Shown in pieces: positions 6,415 to 12,523 of a stretch of 12,523 nucleotides of DNA (position 1 is the stretch's first letter; the number at the start of each line of letters is the position of its first letter). Both the position numbers and the translations under genes were made by a program. Origin of the DNA: JANNFX01 sp031380225 (GTDB taxonomy: Bacteria > Pseudomonadota > Alphaproteobacteria > Rhizobiales > Hyphomicrobiaceae); contig JANNFX010000230.1 in the NCBI GenBank assembly GCA_031380225.1, forward strand, positions 1-12,523, written 5' to 3'. The notes beneath the pieces are model-generated. The model saw nothing but the letters and a program-made list of their open reading frames with translations, made no database searches and was not told the origin of the DNA.

Positions 6415-7197
6415 TCAATACCGAAACTGCTCTGACAGAATTCGCTCATCGAGGTTGTGGCCTGTGTCGAACATCATGTAGAGGTCGATGTTGCGAGCTT
6501 GCTCGATGTCGACGGCCACAACGTTGCGGAATTCAACGTGGTCTGCCACCGCGCTGACCGGACGCTTGTCGGCTTCGAGAACCTTCAACGAGATGCGAGC
6601 TTTGTTGGGCAGCAGGGCGCCGCGCCAACGCCGTGGCCGGAACGGACTGATCGGCGTCAACGCCAAGAGCGGCGCATTGATCGGGATGATCGGGCCATAG
6701 GCCGACAGATTATAGGCCGTCGATCCTGCAGGTGTCGCGACCAGAATGCCGTCGCAGATCAATTCATCGAGCCGTTCCTTGCCATCGATCGCAACTGACA
6801 GCTTGGCTGCTTGGTGGCGCTCGCGGAACAAAGAAACTTCATTGATGGCCAGCGCCTTGCGCGCCTTGCCGGTCGCATCGTAGGCGACCATCGCCAGCGG
6901 GTGGATGCGGCTGATTTCTGCTTGCTGCAGCCGCTCAAGCAATCCTTCCGCGTGATATTCGTTCATCAGAAAGCCCACGGAACCGCGGTTCATCCCGTAG
7001 ATTGGGATGCGGTCGTTGATAAAACGGTGCAGCGTCTGCAGCATCAGGCCATCGCCGCCCAATGCAACGATGGCTTGCGCTTCTTGTGGCGGAACGGTGC
7101 CATACTGCGCTTCGAGGCGCAGAAGTGCCTCGCGTGCTTCGGGCACGTCGCTTGAGACGAAGGCGATACGCTCGAATTTCGTCTTGGACTTGGTCAT
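6415..7197 (-). CDS. nadK: NAD kinase
   Basis: A 260-residue ATP/poly-P-dependent NAD kinase that makes NADP in the cytoplasm. It has the GGDG phosphate-binding motif (47-50), the INE motif (118-120) and CDGILVATPAGSTAYNLSAYGP (148-169), the glycine-rich NAD site. The following ITPISPFRPRRWRGALLP-like stretch (from about residue 182) is typical of the short alphaproteobacterial enzymes. The ATG at 7197 has no visible Shine-Dalgarno, but a stop lies a few codons upstream with no other start. It is divergent from cutA with about 118 bases between, including a 14 bp palindrome. Confidence 0.95.
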   Translation of the reverse strand: MTKSKTKFERIAFVSSDVPEAREALLRLEAQYGTVPPQEAQAIVALGGDGLMLQTLHRFINDRIPIYGMNRGSVGFLMNEYHAEGLLERLQQAEISRIHPLAMVAYDATGKARKALAINEVSLFRERHQAAKLSVAIDGKERLDELICDGILVATPAGSTAYNLSAYGPIIPINAPLLALTPISPFRPRRWRGALLPNKARISLKVLEADKRPVSAVADHVEFRNVVAVDIEQARNIDLYMMFDTGHNLDERILSEQFRY

Positions 7198-7207
7198 GAT
7201 AATCGAT

Positions 7208-7221
7208 TGATCGTACGATCA
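7208..7221. repeat. 14 bp perfect palindrome between nadK and cutA
   Basis: TGATCGTACGATCA is a perfect palindrome, 11 bases upstream of the nadK ATG in the divergent nadK/cutA intergenic region. It could be an operator acting on nadK. No regulator is suggested by the neighbourhood, so the role is open. Confidence 0.35.
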
Positions 7222-7315
7222 CTAATTCGGTTGTATCCGGCTCGCTGAAGAATGCGATGCCTGATGCCATCCCTCAGGCGATTCCTGTGGCCAGCATAGC
7301 GGAAGCCTTTCAAAT

Positions 7316-7648
7316 ATGTCTGAAAACGACAAGCCGATTCTAATTTATTCGACATTTCCAGACCTGGAAACCGCCCGCAACGCGGGTCGAGGGTTAATTA
7401 CGGCGAAGTTGGCAGCCTGCGTTAACATTCTGCCCGGCATGACCTCGATCTTCCGGTGGCAGGGCGCCATTGAGGAAGCTCAAGAGGTAGTGATGCTGAT
7501 CAAGACCCGGGCGGGGCTGGCTGACGCCGTTATAGCTGCGGTGAAAGGTCAGCATCCCTATGAAGTGCCGTCGCTCGTCACAATAAAAATCGAGGCAGGA
7601 TTTCAGCCCTACCTCGATTGGATCGTCTCAGAAACGGCAGCAGGATAG
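7316..7648 (+). CDS. cutA: CutA divalent-cation tolerance protein
   Basis: A 110-residue CutA, a trimeric ferredoxin-like-fold protein associated with divalent metal tolerance; its precise role is unsettled. The family landmarks are present: IYSTFPDLETARNAGRGLI at the start, the LAACVNILPG segment with its conserved cysteine, the WQGAIEEAQEVVMLIKT strand and HPYEVPSL near the C-terminus. The ATG has GGAAG about ten bases upstream. It converges on the next gene with only three bases between the two stops and no terminator hairpin. Confidence 0.94.
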   Translation: MSENDKPILIYSTFPDLETARNAGRGLITAKLAACVNILPGMTSIFRWQGAIEEAQEVVMLIKTRAGLADAVIAAVKGQHPYEVPSLVTIKIEAGFQPYLDWIVSETAAG

Positions 7649-7651
7649 GCT

Positions 7652-9109
7652 CTAGAAGCGGCCAAGCGGATGTTGGAATAGGCTCTGCACCGAACGATAG
7701 CTATGCCGGCTAGCACCGTAGGTCCGGCGTGACGGTGCCTTATAGACAACCTTCGGTGCCGAGAAGAACTTTGGCGCCGCATAGTAATAGCGACTCACTT
7801 TTACGCGTGGTTTTGCCGTCGACGGTTTCGCGGCCGAGGCGCGCGACCGCTGCTGAGATAGCTTGGAATTGTCCTGCGGTTTGTTGATCAACGCATCGGT
7901 ATCGCTATTCCTGTCCGCGGGGTCAACGGTTTCTCCACTGGTGTTATCATTGACCTGCGTACCGTCATCGACGGTTACGGGGGCCGAACCGTTTAGCGCA
8001 GTGGATGGATCTGGCTCAGGATCAGCAGCGGTTTCCAGCGCGGACTTTGGCGCATTAATTGAAGCCGTCTTGATTTGCCCTGTTGTGGTTGCGGGTGCCG
8101 GTCGCGTTTCGGCAGCGATGTCAGAGTTTAGTGCGGGCCTGAGCGTAGAGCGGGTCGCTGGCACTGGTGGGGCAACGAGGTCTTTCGCCACCTGGTTATT
8201 AGCCGCACGTTCAGCCACCACGACATCTTCGGGCAGCGGCGCCCCAATAGCCATTCGTCCCGGCGGCGGCGCTTTGCGCTGCACCGGCGCTACTGCCGTT
8301 GGCGCATTCTGCCATGGCAATACTTCCTTGGCTTCAGTCGGCTCTGCAGATGCGACGACCGTCAACTTTTTCTCAGCCGGAACCGGCGCTGCCGCTTTTG
8401 TGATAGTTTTCCATTTTGAACCTTCAGCCGCGCTTGTTTCGGGCTTTGCGCCCGATGCTGACGTGGCAGCGTGTGCAACGATTGCATTCGTCAAGCACTG
8501 ACCGCCAGACTGGCTTTGCCCCGCCGGGCACTCGGAACCACACACAACACCGGACCGGCTCTGCAACATCGAGAGCTGAACGTAATCCGGCTCATCAACC
8601 GGCAACTTCGCGTTGACGCGTTCCATGAACGTGCGCAACGCTCGCTTCGAACTGCCGGTCCAACTGCCATGCGCTTCGCCGTTATAGCAGCCAGTCCGCT
8701 TCAATTCTTTTTGCATTGAGCGAACGAGTTCGTAGCGGGCGCTACTATCGCCCGGCTTAGTCGAGGTCAAAGCCGAACTCGATACCGAGGATTGCCAGCC
8801 CTGTGACTGTGATGTGGTGCTTGAGGCTGCCGTCGACGGTGGAAGCTCAGCAACGGCAGTCTGCTCTGCTATTGCATCAGTCACGGCGTCCGTCGGAGCT
8901 GCAGTTCGTGCAGCAACGTTTGTAGATTGTGGGTCTGCAGGTTGGGCGACTGCGCCACCGGCGTCACCTAAGGAGACGCCAGGGTTGGTTAGAATACGGG
9001 TGACTTCCGCGAGATTGTTCTCGCGATCTTCAGGGGCATGCTGGTACGCGGAATAGGCAAAGGCGCAACCGGTTCCGAACAACAGAAATCCTAAAGCCTT
9101 CCGTATCAT
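7652..9109 (-). CDS. Membrane-anchored or secreted Ala/Pro-rich protein with peptidoglycan-binding-like domain
   Basis: A 485-residue protein starting MIRKALGFLLFGTGCAFAYSAYQ, an uncleaved anchor or signal peptide. After a Ser/Thr/Ala-rich linker, residues about 125-206 form a compact domain: LVRSMQKELKRTGCYNGEAHGSW, then FMERVNAKL, then CGSECPAGQSQSGGQC. This resembles the peptidoglycan-binding-like domain with a cysteine-framed end found in many secreted rhizobial proteins (Cys141, 190, 194, 205). The remaining 280 residues are low-complexity Ala/Pro/Thr-rich and end in a basic, Tyr-rich tail. The start at 9109 is chosen over an upstream one at 9145 because AGGGAG lies six bases before it and the signal then begins at residue 1. 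It may bind cell wall; no enzyme domain is visible. Confidence 0.72.
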   Translation of the reverse strand: MIRKALGFLLFGTGCAFAYSAYQHAPEDRENNLAEVTRILTNPGVSLGDAGGAVAQPADPQSTNVAARTAAPTDAVTDAIAEQTAVAELPPSTAASSTTSQSQGWQSSVSSSALTSTKPGDSSARYELVRSMQKELKRTGCYNGEAHGSWTGSSKRALRTFMERVNAKLPVDEPDYVQLSMLQSRSGVVCGSECPAGQSQSGGQCLTNAIVAHAATSASGAKPETSAAEGSKWKTITKAAAPVPAEKKLTVVASAEPTEAKEVLPWQNAPTAVAPVQRKAPPPGRMAIGAPLPEDVVVAERAANNQVAKDLVAPPVPATRSTLRPALNSDIAAETRPAPATTTGQIKTASINAPKSALETAADPEPDPSTALNGSAPVTVDDGTQVNDNTSGETVDPADRNSDTDALINKPQDNSKLSQQRSRASAAKPSTAKPRVKVSRYYYAAPKFFSAPKVVYKAPSRRTYGASRHSYRSVQSLFQHPLGRF

Positions 9110-9115
9110 GGGGCA

Positions 9116-9121
9116 CTCCCT
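9116..9121 (-). promoter_or_regulatory. Ribosome binding site deciding the start at 9109
   Basis: AGGGAG on the minus strand, six bases before the ATG at 9109. It favours this start over the longer in-frame reading from 9145, which would bury the signal sequence behind 12 polar residues. Confidence 0.6.
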
Positions 9122-9231
9122 ACACTCGGCTGATGCTACGCACACAGGTTGCGACTGCTCAGTGACGCTTGCACGGACTGTCCGCTAGCGTCGCACCACA
9201 ATACACACCGAGCGCAAGGAAATCAGCACCT

Positions 9232-9348
9232 ATGCATATCTCTACGACATTTGCGCTCCCCAAGCTCGGTATATTGTCCGTGTATTGCGGTTTTTTTGGC
9301 ACTGGGTTGTGGATCAGCGCCGTAGAGTTGAGGGTAAACGGTGCATAA
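9232..9348 (+). CDS. Possible small membrane peptide (38 residues)
   Basis: An ATG at 9232 preceded by AAGGAA (9 bases) opens a 38-codon frame. It is hydrophobic through its middle (LGILSVYCGFFGTGLWISAV), enough for one membrane-spanning segment. Nothing identifies it, and short frames of this kind arise by chance. It is listed because it has a ribosome binding site and a coherent hydrophobic stretch in an otherwise empty region. Confidence 0.18.
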   Translation: MHISTTFALPKLGILSVYCGFFGTGLWISAVELRVNGA

Positions 9349-9796
9349 CCTGGGGGCAAACTTGCGTATCCGCGCGACACAAAGGGCGACCCTATGTGGT
9401 GCAGGATTGCCGCACAAGCTGTCCGCGACGGGCCACGAGCTTGAAAGTCTTAACAAAAGATTTCGAATCGCCTAGCGTCTGCAACGGAGGGGGCGTGTTG
9501 CGTTTCAGTCACTTTTACGCCCAGCATGTTTAACTGAGTTATCGACAGCCAAACATCAGCGACGGTGGAAACTGTGCGAAATTCTGGTTCAACGTGCCTG
9601 TCTGGCTGGTGTTGTCTGACATTTTGACCGTCTTCGTCTGCCAGCCGGCAATGGCCGCGCTGGGGCTCACGGATGATGTGTTTGTATGACGGTACGTATC
9701 GGCAACCTGTTTTGTGTCAGCTGGAATTGGGTCCTCACCCAGAAGAAGTCGACGGAGCCACAAATTCGTTCTTCGTATGTTCGGCTCTCCCGCAAT

Positions 9797-9804
9797 GGAG
9801 AGGG
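9797..9804 (+). promoter_or_regulatory. Ribosome binding site deciding the start at 9807
   Basis: GGAGAGGG ends two bases before the ATG at 9807, with the GGAG core six bases away. It overlaps the alternative ATG at 9795, which argues for starting at 9807. Confidence 0.5.
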
Positions 9805-9806
9805 AA

Positions 9807-11048
9807 ATGAGACACCTACTAGGTGCTTTGGGTGTTCTCGCGGCCGGCGTGTTACTCGCCGTTTCAGCCGCGTTGAACTTTAGTTTCGGTTACGGTCTTG
9901 GTGCGACTGAGTTTGACGGCATGATTTTAGGCGCGGCGTCAGTCGCGGCTGATTGTTTCAAGGCGTTGATGCCGTTTTTTTTCTTCGCTGCATACCGGAA
10001 TCGGATGTGGTCGCAGATGGCCGCCGCAACGGTCTTATGGATCGTGGTTGCCGGGTATTCGACCACATCGGCTATCGGTCAGGTCGCAAAAGACCGGATG
10101 GATACGGCAGGTCAACGGACAGCTTTGGCTGACCAGTACAAAGACCTTCGTGCAGACCTGAAGCGCGCTCAAGAACAGTTGTCGTGGGTGCCTCAACATC
10201 GTCCTGTGGCAGCTGTCCAGGCCGACATCGATAACACCAAGAACCAGCGCGCCTGGAAATGGACCGCGGGTTGCACCGATGTGTCCGGAAAACAGGGCCG
10301 CGACTTCTGCCAAGGCTATCACGCCTTGACGGCAGAGCAAGCGTCCGCTGAAGAAGCACAAACTCTTGAAACCCGCATCGCTGAAGTTTCGGCGAAACTT
10401 GGCGGCGCTTCAGGTCAGACTGTTGTCGCTGAAGCCGATCCGCAAGCTGCGATATTCGCGCGCTTGACGGGTATGGAACAGGCGAAGATTCAGGTTGCGT
10501 TGACGTTGTTCGTCGCACTTCTGCTCGAAATTGGTTCGAGTTTTGGCCTCTACGTGGCCTTCAGCACCTGGCGTCTTTATGACCGTGATGCCCCTGCTGC
10601 ACCGAAAATGGCAACGGTCGCCATCAACACCGCTGCGGCAGCGGTGGCAGTGCCGGTCTCTGCACCGGCGCCTGTTCAAATTGCCAAGCCGCGTTCAGGT
10701 GCAAACGACAATAGGTCGATTGCTGCACCTGCTGCTGAAAAGCAAAGCCAGCCGCAGCGTCTCGTTGCTCCCGAAACGGATGTCGAGCGCTTCTATAAGG
10801 AGAATGTCGAAACCCATGATGGGTCTAGCTTGACTGCAACAGCCTTGTACGAAGATTATTGTTCTTGGTGTGAGGAGCAGACTAAAGAGCCCCTTGCATT
10901 GCCGACGTTTGGACGTGAATTTGGTGAACTCGGCGTACAAAAGGCTAAAGTTGCAGGACGCGTTAGATACATCGGCATCGCATTGCGATCGGGGATGGGT
11001 TCTGAGGAGGATAAGAAATCGACGGTTCCAAGAGCCGATGCCGCTTAG
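9807..11048 (+). CDS. Multi-pass membrane protein with coiled coil and primase-C-terminal-like winged helix
   Basis: A 413-residue protein that I cannot assign to a named family. It has hydrophobic helices at about 5-25, 40-62 and 70-90, then a charged, coiled-coil-like region (about 95-200) containing Cys156 and Cys168. A fourth membrane helix lies at about 228-252, followed by an Ala/Pro-rich linker (260-320). The C-terminal domain is 325-395 (VERFYKENVETHDG, LYEDYCSWCEEQ, TFGREFGELGVQKAK, RVRYIGIAL). This last part resembles the small DNA-binding domain at the C-terminus of phage and plasmid D5/P4-type primases, here without any primase or helicase. Together this suggests a membrane-tethered DNA-binding protein from a mobile element. 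An open frame extends upstream to a GTG at 9714, but GGAGAGGG before 9807 and the hydrophobic start favour 9807. A strong terminator follows. Confidence 0.7.
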   Translation: MRHLLGALGVLAAGVLLAVSAALNFSFGYGLGATEFDGMILGAASVAADCFKALMPFFFFAAYRNRMWSQMAAATVLWIVVAGYSTTSAIGQVAKDRMDTAGQRTALADQYKDLRADLKRAQEQLSWVPQHRPVAAVQADIDNTKNQRAWKWTAGCTDVSGKQGRDFCQGYHALTAEQASAEEAQTLETRIAEVSAKLGGASGQTVVAEADPQAAIFARLTGMEQAKIQVALTLFVALLLEIGSSFGLYVAFSTWRLYDRDAPAAPKMATVAINTAAAAVAVPVSAPAPVQIAKPRSGANDNRSIAAPAAEKQSQPQRLVAPETDVERFYKENVETHDGSSLTATALYEDYCSWCEEQTKEPLALPTFGREFGELGVQKAKVAGRVRYIGIALRSGMGSEEDKKSTVPRADAA

Positions 11049-11076
11049 GCGGTCAGATTTCTAAAATCAGATCACG

Positions 11077-11105
11077 AAAAGGGCTGCCGAAAGGCAGCCC
11101 TTTTT
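11077..11105. terminator. Rho-independent terminator, probably two-way
   Basis: AAAAGGGCTGCC (11077-11088) pairs perfectly with GGCAGCCCTTTT (11093-11104) around a GAAA tetraloop, followed by one more T. It lies 28 bases after the stop of the membrane/primase-like gene. The A-run on its left gives a T-run on the other strand, so it can also end transcription of the convergent radical SAM gene, whose stop is at 11221. Confidence 0.92.
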
Positions 11106-11220
11106 GCGTTTGGGGGTGGCATTTGTTTGCGCCGGTTTGAATTTTTTCTTATGCTTGGCACCAGCAGCTGCCGTTCTAAAAATGGCGACGTACGACATAG
11201 GTAGCCTTGCTGCATTGCCG

Positions 11221-12285
11221 TCAACGCGAGGCATGCAGATCCCCCGAAAGCAACAGGTCGACGGCAGCATCGGTGACGGCCTGACACTTGAACTTACAGG
11301 CCATCGTCTCTGTTGCCTCGAACGTGCCGTGCTCTCCGAGCTTGTTTGACGGCAAGCCGCCTTTGCAGGACTCGTAGTAGTTGCAGGTCTTCGCGCAGGC
11401 CTCGATGCCGTGATGGATCGATTGAAGAACCCGCAGAAACCGGGGATCACCCGGCAAATTTCGAAATGCGCGAGGATCGCTGACGTTGCCGAAAATCAGT
11501 TGACCAAATTCGGCATGGTGGAGACCGAAGAGCTCAGGTGAGAATGTTCCGAAATCCCCGCTGTGTCCGACCGTCAAAACCCGGATGGGAACCGTCTCGT
11601 CGCTGCAATTGATCGACTTCTGGAACACATTTCGCAGACCTCTGGTCAATTCACGTACATTTTGCTTTGAGTTGCCGGAGACGACGAGCTCAAAATATCG
11701 CCGTAGAAACCGGCGGAATATCGGCAGAGAGTCCCGATCGCCGTGGGAGGAGTGAAGGTACGGTCCCTCTGCCTCGTCGATATTGAAGCCGATCGTATCC
11801 ACACCAATCGACTCGAAAAAGGCAAACAGCTCTTCAGGGTGGCCGATGGATTCCCGGGTCAGGACGCAAATGACGCTGAGCTCAAGTCCCGCCTGTTTCA
11901 GTCTCGAAATTCCCGCAAGCACGCGCGCGCTCGTCGGGCCATGTGAGCGTGTCACGCGATAGCGGTCATGAATGTGAGGCGGCCCGTCGAGGCTTACGCC
12001 GACGGAGACATGCCATGTCTTGAAGAGGTCGATCCAGCGATCGCTAATCAGCGTCGCATTGGTTTGCAACTTGTGGGTCACGGCCGAGGAGTGCAGCTCA
12101 GTCTCGATGGTCGCAAAGGCGCGCTCATAGAAGTCCACGGGCAGCGTGAGCGGTTCGCCCGCGTGCCAGAGGACCTCTGGATTGTTCGCGACGAGGCCGT
12201 CTGGCACGACGTGCAAACTTCTCGTGCAAGACGGACTCGTCGCGGACAATCCAGAGGTGCTCTGGCACGCGGGCGAGCCGCTCAC
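11221..12285 (-). CDS. Radical SAM/SPASM maturase of GrrM/OscB type, N-terminally truncated (copy 1)
   Basis: The 354-codon frame matches most of a GrrM/OscB-type radical SAM/SPASM enzyme, which builds cyclophane crosslinks in ribosomal peptides. Seen in order are VLWHAGEPLTLPVDFYERAF, LQTNATL, VGVSLDGPPHIHDRYR, VLTRESIGHPEELFAFF, a GFN-(I)DE-EG segment, FGTFSPELFG, and the SPASM end with Cys297, 301, 307, 330 and 334 and the CKGGLPSNKLGEHGTF and TETMAC motifs. The N-terminal CX3CX2C cluster motif, which should lie some 30-60 residues before WHAGEP, is missing. The first roughly 29 codons, from GTG 12285, are only the antisense of copy 2. True similarity ends near 12209, so the gene is broken and cannot be an active radical SAM enzyme as read. 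No precursor peptide gene is visible nearby. Confidence 0.78.
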   Translation of the reverse strand: MSGSPACQSTSGLSATSPSCTRSLHVVPDGLVANNPEVLWHAGEPLTLPVDFYERAFATIETELHSSAVTHKLQTNATLISDRWIDLFKTWHVSVGVSLDGPPHIHDRYRVTRSHGPTSARVLAGISRLKQAGLELSVICVLTRESIGHPEELFAFFESIGVDTIGFNIDEAEGPYLHSSHGDRDSLPIFRRFLRRYFELVVSGNSKQNVRELTRGLRNVFQKSINCSDETVPIRVLTVGHSGDFGTFSPELFGLHHAEFGQLIFGNVSDPRAFRNLPGDPRFLRVLQSIHHGIEACAKTCNYYESCKGGLPSNKLGEHGTFEATETMACKFKCQAVTDAAVDLLLSGDLHASR

Positions 12286-12523
12286 GATGCCCGTGGACTT
12301 CTATGAGCGCGCCTTTGCGACCATCGAGACCGAGCTGCACGCCTCGACCGTCAGCCACAAACTGCAAACCAATGCGACGCTGCTCAACGATAGCTGGATC
12401 GAACTTTTCAAGACATGGCATGTTTCCGTCGGCGTAAGCCTCGACGGGCCGCCTCACATTCATGACCGCTATCGCGTGACACGCTCACATGGCCCGACGA
12501 GCGCGCGCGTGCTTGCGGGAATT
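11908..12523. repeat. Large imperfect inverted repeat of two radical SAM gene fragments
   Basis: Bases 11908-12209 and 12222-12523 are inverted copies around a 12 bp centre (12210-12221), with no indels. Of the 203 bases nearest the centre (12222-12424) 20 differ. The outer 99 (12425-12523 against 11908-12006) are identical. The right arm is cut by the window end, so the repeat may be longer. Confidence 0.92.
12146..12523 (+). CDS. Radical SAM/SPASM maturase of GrrM/OscB type, copy 2 (truncated at centre, cut by window end)
   Basis: From 12222 to the window end the plus strand encodes the same part of the enzyme as copy 1, in mirror orientation: DGLVADNPEVLWHAGEP, then LQTNATL, VGVSLDGPPHIHDRYR and VLAGI. 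About 10% of residues differ from copy 1, including several conservative changes. The open frame runs back to a GTG at 12146 through the antisense of copy 1, the exact mirror of what happens on the other side. It therefore also lacks a genuine N-terminus with the CX3CX2C motif. The C-terminal half lies beyond the window. I infer the same broken 5' end as copy 1, either by inverted duplication or by a false join. Confidence 0.68.
   Translation, partial: MSGSPACQRTSGLFATRPSGTTCKLLVQDGLVADNPEVLWHAGEPLTMPVDFYERAFATIETELHASTVSHKLQTNATLLNDSWIELFKTWHVSVGVSLDGPPHIHDRYRVTRSHGPTSARVLAGI

Larger units (their letters stand above)
9110..9806. other. About 700 bases without a convincing gene
   Basis: This stretch separates the peptidoglycan-binding-like gene from the membrane/primase-like gene. 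It contains no tRNA or rRNA that I can fold, no CRISPR-like repeats and no transposase. Several short frames are open on both strands (for example 9232-9348 plus, 9534-9689 plus and 9539-9763 minus), but none has a recognisable domain. It probably holds the promoter of the gene at 9807; no clear -35/-10 pair stands out. Confidence 0.5.

Noticed and set aside
9534..9689. Hydrophobic plus-strand frame without an ATG
   Set aside because: It would need a CTG start directly after a stop. No ribosome binding site or family match.
9539..9763. 74-codon minus-strand frame with a polar Asn/Gln/Ser/Thr-rich end
   Set aside because: No recognisable domain, no convincing ribosome binding site, and an equally open plus-strand frame overlaps it.
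11067..11220. A minus-strand frame downstream of copy 1 as a RiPP precursor
   Set aside because: It reads through the terminator stem and lacks the Gly-rich core expected of GrrA/OscA-type precursors.
11104..11349. Plus-strand 81-codon frame after the terminator
   Set aside because: It lies across the terminator edge and antisense to the C-terminal SPASM region of copy 1; no family match.
11968..12463. Mirror-image open frames on plus (11968-12306) and minus (12125-12463), both beginning MNVRRPVEAYADG
   Set aside because: They are antisense to the radical SAM copies. Their likeness is a by-product of the inverted repeat.

Overview
The window is from the chromosome of an alphaproteobacterium, most likely a member of the Hyphomicrobiales (the Bradyrhizobium/Rhodopseudomonas side). 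The basis is the style of RuvB, NAD kinase and the HxlR regulator, plus an alanine/proline-rich secreted protein with a cysteine-framed peptidoglycan-binding-like domain of a kind I recall from that group. This is judged by eye from protein resemblance, not by a database search.

Region 1 (1-740): a beta-class glutathione S-transferase (left-hand, cut by the window edge) is divergent from a HxlR-family redox or electrophile-sensing regulator. A near-palindrome, TACCTACC-tttt-GGTAAGTA, lies between them and is a good operator candidate. Region 2 (837-4270): a compact operon of ruvB, two tandem Tat-exported metallophosphoesterases and a YbgC-type thioesterase. ruvB here lacks its usual ruvC/ruvA neighbours and ybgC lacks tolQRAB-pal, so this looks like a rearranged relic of the ruvCAB-ybgC-tol layout. 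A beta-carbonic anhydrase follows (4343-5023).

Region 3 (5024-6341) is a small accessory patch. It holds a winged-helix-like gene broken by one in-frame stop, a frameshifted C-terminal fragment of a second carbonic anhydrase, and an intact higBA toxin-antitoxin pair. Its promoter has an 8+8 bp inverted repeat filling the -35/-10 spacer, and the toxin message is probably leaderless. Region 4 (6415-9109) returns to core genes: NAD kinase and CutA are divergent, then comes a large membrane-anchored or secreted protein with a peptidoglycan-binding-like domain.

Region 5 (9110-12523) is accessory. A roughly 700-base stretch has no convincing gene. It is followed by an unusual protein with a membrane-helix cluster, a periplasmic or cytoplasmic coiled coil, another helix, and a C-terminal domain like the C-terminal DNA-binding part of phage/plasmid primases. 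A strong two-way terminator follows. Then come two radical SAM/SPASM maturase genes of the GrrM/OscB (cyclophane-forming RiPP) type, arranged head to head as a large inverted repeat with arms of at least 302 bp and a 12 bp centre. Both copies lack the N-terminal CX3CX2C iron-sulfur motif. Divergence is about 10% near the centre and zero over the outermost 99 bp. This is the most striking structure in the window: either a real inverted duplication with gene conversion, or an assembly/amplification join between two paralogues.
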